Positions 11,871 through 25,598 are shown, numbered from the stretch's first letter. The stretch: DNA of 64,000 nt from Karalla daura (GCA_029224185.1 CM055205.1:2981761-3045760); one strand, 5' to 3'. Made by a program: numbers and translations. Notes: generated by a model from the letters alone, not told the origin.

Positions 11871-14435
11871 TGTATATTTCTGCATATAAATAAGAATGTT
11901 TATGTATTTTTACTGTCTTGTGCAGTTCATACACATCATGTATACGGGATTGTGTGAAATCTGTTAACTTGACTTGTTTTTGGAGATTCTATCCTACTAA
12001 GTTCACTGTGTTTGACTCAAATCTCTTTTAGCCTGATTTTGCCTTTATTTCTTTGCCTTTCCCAGCCGCTCTGTCACCACATGTGCACAATTTGATCATC
12101 TCATTGTGTCATCATAATCTACGTATGTCATGTTGCCCCAGCAGTCTAAATAGTGATAAAATCATCTGTGCCTCCTAATCTCTTCCCTCCTGAACATCCC
12201 CTTTAGCTCTCATGAAAATGAATGGGGAGCTCGGGAGGGCATCAATTATTCAGTCAATTACTCAGCAGTTTGTGGGGTTTTTTTCCATAGGACACAGTGG
12301 ATGATGTCTGCATTGTGCCTGGATGTCTGCTCATGTTGACGCTCACTATAACCGCATAGAAAACCAGAAACCTCTCCAAGACTACTACTACTTTACTGGA
12401 ATTGCATATAAAACACCTGCTTCCTTTGTCACTGATCTCTGATTTTCAAACGAAATGAGCATCACGTTTTAAGCACTTTTATCCTTGAACAACTTTTGCA
12501 GCTTTTCGCATTCGCTTTTCACGCTGTCGCGGATCCTTCTTTGTTGTGCTGCAGGAATCACGAAATCCTCGCTTTTGAACCTTCATTTTTAAGTGAAAAA
12601 CCCTTTTTACCTTTGGGTCACAAACACCTCCCGTCCGAGCTTTGGCATCCGAAGCCTCAGAGGCAGTGATCATTTTTAGCACAGATGGCATCTGCCCAGC
12701 CAAAAGAAAGCACAGTTTCAACCCAACATTTTTATCGTTTTGACATATCTTAAAATGTCTCTTGCACGTCCCTCCCAGCGCATATTCCTCGCACATCTCC
12801 ACGACCAGACCCTGGCACTGAAGAAGTAGTTCACATCCTGCATTAACCCTTCTCAAAGTAAACTCCTTCCTCACCACCAAGGAGGTTTTTCTAGCTTCTC
12901 ATCCGCTTTACATGCCGCGTCATGGACTGGTTTAGTGCTGGAGCAGATCAGAATCTCTGGGCTAGGGTCTAGGTGGTGTGGATGCACTTTCAGTTGTGGA
13001 TGAATCGGCTTTGGCCCATCAGTAATCATGTCAATTCTTGACATCATGTGTCGTGCTTAAATATCATTTAATGCTGTAAATTCTGTTTCATTTTTGTAAT
13101 TTCAGTTGATTATATTCTGTACTTGAAATGCGCATGTTGTGGGACGGATTAAGGCATATTCTACTCCTATTTTGTGGTAATCGTACTTACAATCTTTCTT
13201 GTAATTACCAGTACACACTGGTGCTGTGTTTCCCCATTTGCCCTGACATGTTTAATTTTTCTCACCCTTTCCCTCTGGTGTTTCCCCAGCTTCCCTTTGT
13301 GTTTTTCATTATTTGTGTCTTTGAGTTGCGATTGATTTTTCTATGCAAATACTGGTGTGTCAGGCCTCTCTCAAATGAAGCATCTTCATTATGTATGGTC
13401 AAACACCTGTTTAATGGTGGACTGGCTCTTGTAATCATCTCTTGTAGACAGCAAAACAGTGACGCAATGCATGATATCATAACTTGTGCATTAGAAATAT
13501 ATTTTGTTCTCTTTCCCTTCAGATTGGACCCTCAGACTTCACTTTATGTAGATAGCACTGAAGATGGACTAACCCTCAGTTAGGGACATATTGATCTGGG
13601 GATGAAGTGAGTCATGAAGTGAAGTGAAGTGAGTGCGGGGTTTTTAGATGGGAAAGGACGGCACTCACAGTTACCAAACCGGACTTTCCATCGGTATTGA
13701 TTTCCGAACTGGTAATCCCTGGTAGCGGGAGACACAGAGGAGCCGCGACGTCGTGTTTGTGTGTCCTGAATGCACGCAGACAGTGGTGCCGGAGCACCGG
13801 GGGTCGATCCGCGTAATCGGGAGCCTAATGCAAAGAGGCAGCGGAGAGAATAGAGCGAGTCCTCTGAGTGGCACCTCGGTGAGAAGGCATGACATTTCGT
13901 CCCGCCGTGTTTCCGCCGGCTGGAGGGAGAGTGAGTCCGCGCGGCAGAGTGCCCAGCAGCGGCACACCCGACACCAGTTCACACACTCTCACACACACCA
14001 CATCACTCCAGTCACAGGCCGCGGAGGCCGGCGCTGAGGTGGCATAGCATGTTGGCTCGGGCTCTTTCTCTCCTCGATGTCTGTGGTGATGCGCTATCGC
14101 ACGTCTCCAACTCACTCCCACATTTGGCCAGAGTTTGGGGTGAGTACAGAGAGTTTCAGATCAAACTAGAAAATTCCCGTGCTGACATTTGGACAGTGCC
14201 AGGCCGCTGCATACTAGTTAGCGTTAATTGGATTAGTGTTTTGAAACCCAGGGGTTTAAAAATAAAATGTAAATGTAAAGAGGGCGCCTCCGACAAGTCT
14301 CTTTAATTGAACAAAAATGCAAACAAACTTAAGAGGAAAAGATTATTCCCAAATATGTTAGTGCGTGTTTATGTATATTAACTTAAGGCACTTTTTGAGG
14401 TTCAGTCCACTGACTCATGTTAGTCTAGGGGGAAG
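11871..14435. other. Intergenic, nothing recognised
   Basis: AT-rich DNA with open frames of 133 codons (12479-12880, minus) and 151 codons (13128-13583, plus), neither resembling a known protein. A CpG-rich patch lies at about 13690-14030 but has no recognisable exon. A short GAAGT repeat is at 13612-13632. Confidence 0.35.
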
Positions 14436-14460
14436 ATCTGCCACATCTAATGTGGCAGAT
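14436..14460. repeat. Perfect 11-bp inverted repeat, 3-nt loop
   Basis: The arm ATCTGCCACAT (14436-14446) is followed by CTA and its exact reverse complement ATGTGGCAGAT (14450-14460). No gene is adjacent. Confidence 0.95.
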
Positions 14461-14976
14461 GTGCTGATATAAGACAGCGACAGTCAAGCCTGTTAAATAA
14501 GACCTCTATGTATGTCTAATCAGACACGTTCTCTCCTGTATAATATGTTATGTGTAATATTTGTTCCTACTTATACTGCTTCTTTGTACTATATTCATAT
14601 ATATATTTATGTTATATCCTATCGATGATATTTGAGCTGTCTCCGTTCGATTGTTGCGTAACATAGTGGCCCCAAAGGTTGAATTGGTTTCTGTGCTCTG
14701 AGGAGTTATGGGATACCTAAATCTGTCACTTCCTATTTATTTGTCCGAGCGAGTGTAGAGAGCCAATCTCGGTTTTGTCACATTTTGCTTGAGGCAACAC
14801 ATAGAATTTCACTGCAACACATTCCTGCCCCCTCAAGCCTCCTGATGAGAAGAGCCGCGGTTATCCATAACCTGAGTGTACGTGGCTCACTGGAATCCTT
14901 CAGGTCAGTCCGGCAATAAAACAGGGGCAACTCAGTGCACCTCAGAACAGACAAAAAATACTCACACTTGAAATAC

Positions 14977-15009
14977 CATCCCTGCATCTCCTCCAGAGAT
15001 GCAGGGATG
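14977..15009. repeat. Perfect 14-bp inverted repeat, 5-nt loop
   Basis: The arm CATCCCTGCATCTC (14977-14990), loop CTCCA, and exact complement GAGATGCAGGGATG (14996-15009) form a 33-nt hairpin with no mismatches. The pairing does not extend outward. Confidence 0.95.
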
Positions 15010-16509
15010 ACATTTCTGCGCCCTCTCCAACACCCCAAAATTGGTGTTTTGTACACACTGCATCACTCAATAATATGATACTAATAAGCTGTGTAATGAC
15101 AATAATGAAAACAATGATCATTTTAGTCTCATTCTTAACTGATACCTTCTGGTCAACTGGGGCAGTTTAAGAGGTTAGAGGTCCGTTCCTTTCAAGGCTT
15201 ATAAGGCCTTGAGCAAATCAATTCGCCCCAACTGTTACAGGTGCGTCACCAATAACAGAAAATGATGACGAATTGTAGAGTTGAAACTGGCATAAACCAG
15301 TTTAAACAGGAGGGGAATCTCCACCAGAATGTCTGGGAGTACGTGGGTTGGGTTTCTCCTACTGGTCAAATGGAATAATGAGTTGGTGACATAAAATGCA
15401 GCATACCCAGCAGCATACGCGGGAAGGAAACACATTTTGCTGAGAAAGATGATCAGCGTTTGACAGGTGCATGATCGACCACAGGCTTGGCCCTGGCAAC
15501 AAAAATCCATGGCTCCATGACTATCAGCAGCGGACGACGAGAGATAAAACAGCGTGACAGCACTTTGAATGCTAATTGTCCCATCTAATGTAAACTGGAG
15601 CCGAGTCAAAGGTCAGGTCTCAGTAGGACGTGAGCCCATCAAAAAGGCTCATCCTGGTGCCTTAGCAGCCACTGAAAAACCCATGGAGACTAATTAATTC
15701 ATTGACACCAAGCAGCTTTCTGATCCCTCAATAGTTGGACAAATGCCACGGGGGTAGCTCATTCATGAGCACTTCCAGCATGTGCACCCCCTCTCAAAGC
15801 AAAAAAAAAGGTGAGATACGCAGACCGGTGTGATCAGAGATCCTGACCAAGGCGTGCTGTCTGAAACACTGCATGTGCACAGTCACAGTCACAAACAGGT
15901 CCAGAGCGCACGTCTGTCATCGGCATCCCCACTGAGAGCTCTGAATTGATGTACAGAACGTAACATTGTGTGGCATGATTGTCTCAGTTCTTTGCGGCTT
16001 ATTATCACTGAAGCAATGGCTTTTCTTTCTATTTACCGAGGTGGGGGGAGGGGGGGGTACCAGACATGGGCGCCCACTCATCCTGACAAGAAAAATTGAC
16101 TGGAGAAGGCATTTGTGACGGCTTTCAGACAAGTTGACAGGCAGCATGTCTCACACACACATACACACACAGCACTCTCTACAGCAGACACACACACACC
16201 TACAGAAGATTGTATTCAACGGTAGGGATTTGATTGAAAAATTAAGCCAGAGGTAATATGAATGTGAGAGAGAAAGCGAACTGGGAGTGTCAGCTGTTTG
16301 AGGCGGACCCAGTTCATGCTTGAGAGAAGAAATAGTGCATATCTTTCAGAAAGAAAAAAGTTGAATCAACACAAACTTTATCTTCATCCAACCCACTGAA
16401 GTTTTTCAGACATTGCAAGGATGTTTGTCACCCATACACATACACATTGCATGAAAAACCTTATTTTAAAGCTAAATTAAATAATGCTGTCAACTACTGG
16501 ACTAATAGT

Positions 16510-17200
16510 CCTGGTTAGGGCACAGGGGTTGGGGGGCAGCCTTGGGCATCGTCATGGACCCCGTAGGCAAGGGCTGCCTCAGTGGTTGGCCCAGTTACCC
16601 TGAAATCCACCTACACTCTTGGAATGGGGGGATTGGGTGAGCTGTCAGCCGCAGACAGAGTGTGAGTCTCAAGTGGGAGGGATACCCAGTGGGATCTGCC
16701 ACATGGGGGATTAGCCCCGTACACTTTGGGGGACAGGGTGCCCCTGGGGTCTGGAGGCTGGGATGGCACCTGCTCCCATCAGTGCGCTTAGCAGCTCCAT
16801 GGTAGTGGGGTGCCTGGGGGGTCAGGGCGGGCAGTGCCTCACCCTCCCTGGAGGAGTACTTGGCTCCTCTTGGAGGTTGGGTGGACACCAGGTGTGCAGG
16901 ATTATGGGACCCTTATCTCTGCCAGGGGCATTCAGTCCTGGGCATGGGCCCGCCTCCCAATGTTACTCTGGTAACAGTACTGCTAACCAGTACTGGTGTC
17001 AGGCTTTGGGAGGCTCTCGCCCCAGCTGTCCAGCCAGCTTTTGTGCACCACATGACAGGACCGGGGGAACGAACTAATCAGGTTCTGTGGGGCTGTGGTC
17101 CCTGCACAGTGCCCTAGCCTGTTGCCTCGCTGTGGTCTGTGCAGGGTGATCACAACTCCCACCATGTTGGTGTCCTTTATGCCTGACCACCCATTCAAAC
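16510..17200. other. G-rich block, possible old repeat
   Basis: About 690 bp are markedly richer in G, and in GGGG and TGG runs, than the AT-rich DNA on either side. No frame resembles a known protein. It contains the 8-bp palindrome CAGTACTG twice (near 16976 and 16989). The sharp composition change suggests inserted repeat DNA, but I cannot assign a family. Confidence 0.3.
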
Positions 17201-17313
17201 CTCATGACGAACAGCCTCTCACCAGCCTGCACAGCTGCATGCATGCGTGCCCACACACACAGGCACGCATGCACACACATCAAATACAAAGCACAAATGT
17301 GCTCACTCAAACA

Positions 17314-17314
<1 letters not shown>

Positions 17315-17356
<42 letters not shown>
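17315..17356. repeat. (CA)n microsatellite
   Basis: About 20 CA units just after the G-rich block, with degenerate CA-rich sequence in front from about 17250. Confidence 0.95.
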
Positions 17357-19280
17357 CCACACATTTTTACTCGCCCATCTGCCTCATCTTACTCCAACCT
17401 CCAAGTAATTATTTGGGCATATATTTCGTTGATCATATCTCCATACCATACTACATAACTGTGATTGAAGTCATTGTCTGTCTATTTTTGTGATTTTTGT
17501 CATTGCTATTGCAGTTAGTGTCATTAGTGGAAAACAAATGTTGTTCCTGCTGTCATGTTTGCTGCTGCTCATGATTTGTTGCCACTGCTTTTTACTGTTG
17601 GTTTGTGCTGCTGTTGGTGATTTTATGGTTGCTGACAGGTTAAAAAATGTGCATTATTATACTACATTATTGGGCTAAAAGAGCAGCTAACATGACTTTG
17701 AAATACAATCCAACATGGGATACAAAGCTGAATGTCCCACGGTCCCTTGTGCGCCATTTTCAGCTGACATGTTCTGACCTGTGACAAGCCATAAACCTCT
17801 GCTATCACCATCATAATTGCTCAACCCCCACAGGTGCAATGGTTTCAAACAATGGATTAACACAAGCAGTGTGAGATCAATACAAAGGTCAGATTCAATC
17901 CTCTGTCCCGCAGAGCACCAACAAAGGCGTTTAATGTAGACAAAAGGCCCCACGTAACCGCCGTAGTGAACCCACAAAGTGTTGTTAATGTGGTTCTATG
18001 AAATGATCTTGTTGCATGGCCAGATCAATTCCCCTCAGATTTAGTTTTCAAGACGCCCCTTTTTTTGCTGTGAAATCCGACTCCAAAGAGTCCCAGTGTG
18101 GAGGGCTGCTCTCCTTATTGCGGTGTAAGTGATCAATGGGTAGCTTAGCTGCAACAGAGCTCTTTCAGAAAACTCTGTGGTGCCATTTTCCTGTTTGGAC
18201 CTCTACTGTGAGGCACGGGTCTACTGGTGCCTATGCCTCTTATTGATATACTCTAGTATGAGACAGCAAATACACCTTGGAGAGAAATCACAATTTTGCT
18301 ATTCCGGGCTACCATTGTTTGTTTCCACTACAGTCCCACTCCAGATTAAAATCCATCTGTACAGGCACTGAGAAATGTTGAGGAAAAGGGTTTTATTTGG
18401 GGCTTGGCTCAAACTAACTTCTCAGCAGACTGAGCTGAGCTGAGGGCTGCCGAGGGATGAATGAGGAGTATTTCCAGCATCAAAGCAGGAGACGAGGGTA
18501 CAGCAGTATGGTGCTCACAGCTTCTACCGGGGTGGGCTAAATGATCACTTTGACTCAGAGGACACGGAAAAGAAAACTTTCTAAGGATTCGCCCACACAG
18601 TGCCGTGTCGTTGTAATTATACTGTCACCTTCTCAGTGTGACACAATGTGACTAAACGAGAGAGTGAGCATCCTGCGTGTCAAGGAATCTTGAGAGTCAA
18701 GACATTCTTAGACCTCTCAGTGTGTGAAATAATCCTCAAAAACAAGTGCAGTTGGAAAAAAAACAACCCGAGGTTTCATGCTGTCTATGCTAATGGCCTG
18801 GCATACAGTCTACAGGCCTTCAGTCTGTTGAGAGAGATTTGAACTGAACAGGATCTAAATCTCAGGATTTCTATTCCTGTGTTTATTTTTCACATTTCCC
18901 CTTATACAGAGCACATCACTCTTTAGTGACATACATTTTGCACCCAGGGTTAATGCTTATTATATCTCCAGGCTCACTGATAGTATTGTTTGAACTTTGT
19001 GTTGTCTCAATATTGCTGAGAGCTTTGTTCCCTCTTCAGTTCCTCATTTGGAGGGCTAAGGAGCTGCATGCATGTTGTAGAGACCCAAAGGCCCCATTTC
19101 ACTTCTGATGCCCAAACTTTGGCAGTTATGCAGGATGCATATTATGGCTGTATGCCAGTTATAGAGCCACTCTTACAGGATGCCAGGTGCCCATGAATCC
19201 AGTGTAGGGTCAGAGATGACCTGTGCATATCAAGCATATGAGGATGGTGGACAGCTCATGGTTACTACCTCAACATCTCT
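17357..19280. other. Intergenic, nothing recognised
   Basis: AT-rich non-coding DNA between the CA repeat and the DIRS remnant. Open frames are under 100 codons and have no recognisable domain. Confidence 0.4.
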
Positions 19281-19284
19281 TTAG

Positions 19285-20200
19285 TAGGGGGTGCCTGATG
19301 CAGCTCTCTGCAATTTCATTGATATGTTATTGCAGGCTTTTGTTCTCATGACCAGAGAGCTGGGGCACCTGATGTCAACCCTGGTCCAGGCCCATCACCA
19401 GGTGTGGCTGGTGCAGTCACCTCTGACTGATACATGCTGGAGGGTCCTGCCCCCAGTGCCAGTGGAACTGGCCGACCACCCTCGAGGCCGTGGCATGCAC
19501 TGCACGGGTAGGGAGGACTTGACAGAAGCTAGCTGGCATTGGCTCCTGTGGGAGTCGTTCACGATGGTGGACCTCAAGGATGCATATTTACAGTACATGT
19601 GCCCCCACGAACAGTTCCTGTGGTTCACATTCCAGGGACAAAAATTTCAGCTCAAGGTTCCCTTCAGGCTGGGCCTTTCTTAAGACTTTTCACCAGATGT
19701 GTGGTTGCAGCCCCAGGCAGAAGGGTTTAAAATGCTGCCATATTTGGATGATTGTCTGGTGTGTGTGTCATCCTGGTCGCAAGTGGCTCAGGATATGGAT
19801 CTCTAGCTCATGTTGAAATCACAAAGAAGAGGAATCTGGTCCCTTCCCAGTGACCACCAGTCACCTACCTGGGTGTGAAACTGGACACCATCGCCAGTGC
19901 ACAAGGATGCAGTATGAGAACAGGTGGCAGATGTTCTCCCAGTCGGGGCAGGCAGGGATGTGAAGAGGGTGCTGAGACTACACCCTTCAAAGGCCAGGAG
20001 GTCCCCAGCATGGAATCGTCCCTGGTGCTGGAGGAGTTAAATCAGTCGGCCTTTAAGCCTCTGGCTCACGTGGTCCTCAAGCTGCTGTCCATGAAAGCTT
20101 TCTTCATGGTGCTCTCAGCGGAGCTCAAGGGATGACTCCATGCCCTTTTGGTGAGCAAGACTTGCCAGACTGCCCTGCATGAGGAGGCGACTTCCTGGGT
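19285..20200 (+). mobile_element. DIRS-type retrotransposon remnant, internally deleted
   Basis: Plus-strand frames carry reverse-transcriptase landmarks of the DIRS group: MVDLKDAYLQY and FQGQKFQLKVPF near 19561-19680, then after a frameshift YLDD (in LPYLDDCLVC, about 19738-19764), then YLGVKLDT at 19868-19890. The next recognisable piece is about 90 bp on (19980-20150), LVLEELNQSAFKPLAHVVLK and LLSMKAFFMVLS. This resembles the start of the DIRS tyrosine-recombinase region. The expected RNase H and methyltransferase segments are missing, so the copy has a large internal deletion plus stops and frameshifts. It cannot make protein. Confidence 0.75.
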
Positions 20201-20337
20201 CTCCCCCGGTTTCCTGGTTTTACGGGGTCAATGTTGCTCCCCTCCATCCTGTCAGGGCAGTCCTGCTCCCTGGGTCTTCTGCTTCTAGCTAATGAGGTGA
20301 AGCTTTTTAAGTCCCTCATGACTCTGTTGGTATGGGT

Positions 20338-20446
20338 CATGGATGGATGGATGGATGGATGGATGGATGGATGGATGGATGGATGGATGAATGGATGGAT
20401 GGATGGATGGATGGATGGATGGATGGATGGATGGATGGATGGATGT
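20338..20446. repeat. (GGAT)n microsatellite
   Basis: About 27 GGAT units with one GAAT interruption near 20388, directly after the DIRS remnant. Confidence 0.97.
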
Positions 20447-23400
20447 TTGAAGTGTGGAATCATTACTTCATCAATCTAAGCAGAGAACAAGTAAATCCTG
20501 TGCTTCCTCGGTTTTCCGGTAAGATCTTGCATCATGTGCACCAGATGTGAATTTCTATTTGACTGACTTTATTCTTATTCTTACTATTCACGACTACTCC
20601 AACTAGTTTTATGTGTAGAAGCATGGAGCAGAGGGCATAGAGGCTTGACATCACGTTTGCTTTACTCCGCCGATGCTTTCAGCGCATCAGCAACTACAGA
20701 GCTTGGCACTGACATCTGCTACCCTGATCCACGCACACTCTAAAGGGGAGCTGCCGACACAGAAGCATGGAAAAAGGGATAAAACAGAAAATTTGTCATT
20801 GAAAATAAGTTTATTTTTCCTCTAGCCCGTGAAAGTCTCACACCATCTCTATTTAAAACTCCCCAGTCATTGTGGCGATTGGCCATGGTCATGCTCCGTC
20901 CATCGGCACAGCCTTGAAGCTCCGGCCTTCTCCCACACCTTCAGACTCGCTGAATACAAACACACAGGGGCCACGCGGCCTTGGTCCTTGCTTTTGTGAA
21001 CTGGAAAGAAGGCTTGTTGAATTGAACAAAAAAACTATTCATTAATTTCGCAGGGGTTTGGTTACACGTCCAGGAAATGTGTTGAAATGAGCTCGGAGGG
21101 AAAGGAAAATGTGTGGGAAAGCAGCATGAGCGTGTTCTGTCACGCCCAAGGGTTGTGTTTGCAGCAGTGGCCCCTTGGTAACAGGTGGCACTGGGGCACC
21201 ACACCCATCAAAGCTGGAGGGGAAAAAAGTATACAAATATATAGATATATATATAGATATATAGATATATAGAAGTGAGCAATTACTATTTATGTATTAT
21301 TAGCTGGTCATGTGACTGATCAGTCTGCGGAGACCGTCAAAATCAACATGACTGATGGCTCTGCATTCGTGTGGGCCACATTTAATTGGGTGTCTATGCT
21401 CGTGCAACACTTGATGAGACAACCGCACAAATAATCTGTCAGCATCTCGATTTGGAAGTGTGGTCTCTCCAAGCGCTTGATTTTTCTTGGTCATCATCGC
21501 TGAAGGGATTTGATAGCTCTCGTATGTATACTGTACAAAAAAAAGTGCCCGAGGGGTAATTCAATCTGGAACATTAAATCTGGATTTTATGATGCACAGC
21601 CTGAGATCTGTTGTAGTGCCTAATGCTATGACTGGTTGCATCTTGCTGTTGGCATCAAGACACTGAGAAGTCAGTTCTCCCTGATGTGAGGTGTATAGTC
21701 ATGATGACGACCTTTCGTTCTAGTAAAGCTCCTAATTTCAGGGTTAGTTCAGGAGGTGGAATTCCGTTTCCTCCATTGTACTGAGGCTGAGCCTCTGAAT
21801 GGATGGATGCTGCTCCCAGTAAGGACAGACGGGTGCCGTGGCAATCATATGTTTGTGTTGAAGTCATTTTCATCCCGATGCATACCAAGTGACCATATTC
21901 TATTAGATTTCATTCATCGGCAACCCAGCTGGGCCATTCTGCTGCACAAACCATCAGTTGTGTTGCTTGCCGCGTATTTTTCGAGGCAACACGCCCATGG
22001 TCAGCATTCAAGTTTGATACATGTCTTCAACTTAAAATGTTTAGAAAGGGGCCAAAGATAGCAGGGGTTTCCTATACTGTATGTCTCTGCCCCGGTAATT
22101 ATCCTGCTGTGGAAAGAGTGCAGCTCTGAACAGCTGTTTTACTGTCAGGTACACAATGTAGCACTCTATAAGGACTTTAATTGCAATAAATTTGGTGGTG
22201 CCGGGCAGAAGAAATTATAGCATCTCTGTATGCAATCTCCAGGACAGGATCACAATGGTGCAAATGATCTGTTTGTCTTTTTAATTGCTGTGAAAACATG
22301 TTCAGAGATCAAAACGGTCCCATACGGTTTTTCATTAATGCAAAAGAGGGAGAAAACATCAGGGTGAATTTTTTTGCCGGGGAAGCCTCCCAGCGTGTGA
22401 TTTGAAGATAAAGCGTGATGGAATGGATAAAAGCAGCTCTTTTGTCTGTAATTACAACAGAGACGGAGGTGCACTTCAGAGACCAGTGAGTCATTGAGCG
22501 TCTGTGCAGGGGGATGAGGAGGCACAGCGTGCGGTAAGTAATGAAGAGTCCAGCTCGCACATCCAAATAGCTGGGGTTATGGGATCCCACATGGTAGCCA
22601 TTAATGTGGTCAGCGTTCCTCTCTGATAAAAGGAAAAGGAAGATTTGAATGTGAAATACATTCAGGGATCTTGGTTTTTTATACAGCCGCTCACTGTGGA
22701 TACTGCGTAAGTGTGCATATTCGGTGAAATTTGCATCAAAAATGTCTTCTGTATGAGAGCAATCACCTGTGAAAGTAACAGCTGACTGTCAGATAATAAA
22801 CATTATGGTCTCCGGAAGCCTACAATCTATAAAATGTTGTCTAACTTGTGAAGTTTCTGAAGCTCCAACAAGCTGCATGACTTCCACGGGTGGTTCTGTA
22901 ACACTGGCACAACAGCGTGTGTTCACAGCACGCGAGGACAAACGATAGATGATTCTACTATTAGTCACACAGTAAGAGAGTATTCAGGATATTTAAGGCG
23001 TTGTCGTCTTCGCTGTCATTTATGTGCCAAGCATTGGGGGAAAAATCACGGAGAGAGAGGTTTTGCAGGTTTTATGAATTAGCCGCAACCCAATGAGTTA
23101 AGGAGCATCATTTTGTCATTTAAAGCTGAGCAAAGAAGATGCTTCTCATCATTTGATCGTTCTGTGACAGATAAGCCCTCCGCTCTGTTTTCTGGATCGA
23201 TCGGAGATGCATGCATTCCACCCCTGGGATACAGTAACCAGACTTGCAGAACAGTGGCTCACAGAGGGTCCAAATGTTTCTTTAGCCTTTAAATCACTCC
23301 CCACATGTCAGTTTGGCACAGTTTCAATCCAATTTCCATACTGTGGGCTCTTAAGCTGTTTTTGGTGCGTACCTAGAAGCAATTTCCTTTCAAGCAGATG

Positions 23401-24694
23401 TTGATTGCAAGCCAATGGAGTCATATGTTACAGTATGATGCATCTAGTGACATGCAGGAGCTCAGCGCGGAACAAACTTCACCCTCTCTGATTCTGCCAT
23501 GAGTGGCCCTGACCGGCCGACAGATGCCAGGGTATCGGGCTCATCGAAACTCTGTTATTTTAAATGGAATAGCAAAGAAAGCATGACGCAATGTGAGATA
23601 AAATCTGTGCGAGCGTTTTCCACTGACGGCTCGCGGGGGGTCTTTCTCTTGTTGTCAGGCTGCCGGGCGAGGAGGAAGAACACTGACCTGAGACCACGCA
23701 GGCACCGGTTCTGGATGCGCAACGTGGAAGCAGGTGTGACAGCGTTTCCGCATGAATTCAAAGCTGTGGGGGGGGGGGGGGGGGGGTGGTGATATTTAGG
23801 GAGCTCCTCACCTATCTGCCTCCCCGGAATGTGGTAAGAGACCAATGTAACAGGGTCCACGTCATGATCACTCATTTGATTTGGAAGGATTTTCCCTCCG
23901 AATCTAAAATGCGTCTGGATCGGACGGAAAACGCGCGAGGGACGTGACAGGCCAATACTTGCAATGCTGAATCTATGACACCACAAACGCGTCTCGATAC
24001 GTCCTGCCCGGCAGTCGCTGTAATGTGGCAGTATTGAATGATAACAACCGCACATGCGGCTTTTAGTGCTCGGGTGTAAATCGTTGGTCGCACATGTTTA
24101 CACAATGAGGCAGCCGGCTCCAGTGAATATACACTGTTATTATTCGGTTGTTGAATAAAAAATGAGCCCGAGGGGATGTAAACATCTCTTTGTCTCGTGG
24201 CCCGCGTCAACAGTCATTTCACTTGATCTTGAAATCGCACACACGTGGTGCGGGTTTACCATCCCCAAATGGTAAATCTAACATCTAATGACTGTCATAA
24301 TGATCCACTGAATGATAGATACGCAATGGAACAAGAAGAGTAATTTCCTTGGTCGAGGCGATAAACCTTGATTCCTCATTAGTTTGCCTCGGCCCTCGCA
24401 CCCGGCCTCCCCTCATCTCGTCGTGAAATCATTTTCCGTTTGCCTCGTCCCGGACGGTGAGCCCGGACAGCTGTATTTGGTTAGCGGCGGCGCTGCGCTA
24501 CCTGCCTTGTGCTCACAGGCCCGGCTCAACCAGGAAATGAACTTTTTACAGTGTGCAAACGGAGACGAGGAAATGCCAACAGCGGATCAGACCCGTGTCT
24601 GGACGTGGATGGCGTCACCGGCCCGGTCTGCCCACGGGGACCCCGGTCTCCCATTGATGCCGTCAAATAATTGAGTCGTAAAAGACGTGATTAG
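20447..24694. other. Intergenic, nothing recognised
   Basis: No exon recognised. Small repeats include an (ATAG)/(TA)-rich tract at 21236-21273 and a G-run at 23768-23786. Long minus-strand open frames at 23.5-24.2 kb (166 and 112 codons) overlap each other and have no family match. Confidence 0.35.
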
Positions 24695-24716
24695 TTTTAA
24701 TCAGCTGTGATTAAAA
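24695..24716. promoter_or_regulatory. Homeodomain-type palindrome with central E-box
   Basis: The arms TTTTAATC (24695-24702) and GATTAAAA (24709-24716) are exact reverse complements and flank AGCTGT, giving an E-box CAGCTG across the junction. TAATTG and GATTAG lie within 30 bp upstream. This fits a transcription-factor binding cluster; function is inferred, not shown. Confidence 0.35.
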
Positions 24717-25386
24717 GCCGTCCCTCACTCCGTGTTCAACTCTGACATTTTGCAGTGTTTCCCAAACTCATTTGGCACGCGCTCCTTCACAGACCGCGAT
24801 GAAAGCGGGCCTCTGGTGCTCAGGAGGTGAGGAGCGGCCCCTACCAGAGGGTCGGCGATCCCCCAGCCTCTGAGACGCCGAGAGCTCCCGATGAGCTGGG
24901 CGAGCGGTCGGCATCTTTCTTGGAGTACAAATCCGAGACCTCGACGACCGCGGCAACGAAATGAATAAACAAATCAAGTGGAAGCACCTTTCATTGGGTG
25001 CGGACTGAAAGCTCTTTGCTATTCAGCTCAAGCGCTGCGCCTTGTTGGCGCTGAAAAGGGCAGGCCGAGCGTTCTATACATCCTGCCAGAAGCGAAATAA
25101 CTCATAGTGCCCGGCGAGTGGATGCCCTTCAAGGGCTAGTGCAGCGGGGTATAATCTGATTTCCGACGCGTAAACCTAATGTGTAATCTCAATTAGGCGC
25201 GCATGATTATTTGTAATAGGTCCGTGACGAGATATGAAATCTGAAGAGGGTTCTCGTTGTACACTCTCTCCCCGCATTAAGAGTGCAACATTATTTTTTC
25301 TCTTCTCTCTTTTGTTTTTTTTTTTTTTGGGGGGGGGGTTTCGAGGCCTTCGCTGATAGAACGGCTGCAGAATGACAGGAAATGGG

Positions 25387-25598
<212 letters not shown>

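Noticed and set aside
12479..12880. 133-codon minus-strand frame with a basic C-terminus
   Set aside because: No recognisable domain. Frames of this size are expected by chance a few times in 64 kb over six frames.
13128..13583. 151-codon hydrophobic open frame
   Set aside because: T-rich DNA gives apparent Phe/Leu-rich membrane segments. There is no family match, promoter or splice context.
16510..17200. G-rich block considered as a transposon with a gene
   Set aside because: No frame matches a transposase or polymerase and no terminal repeats are visible, so I list it only as an unclassified block.
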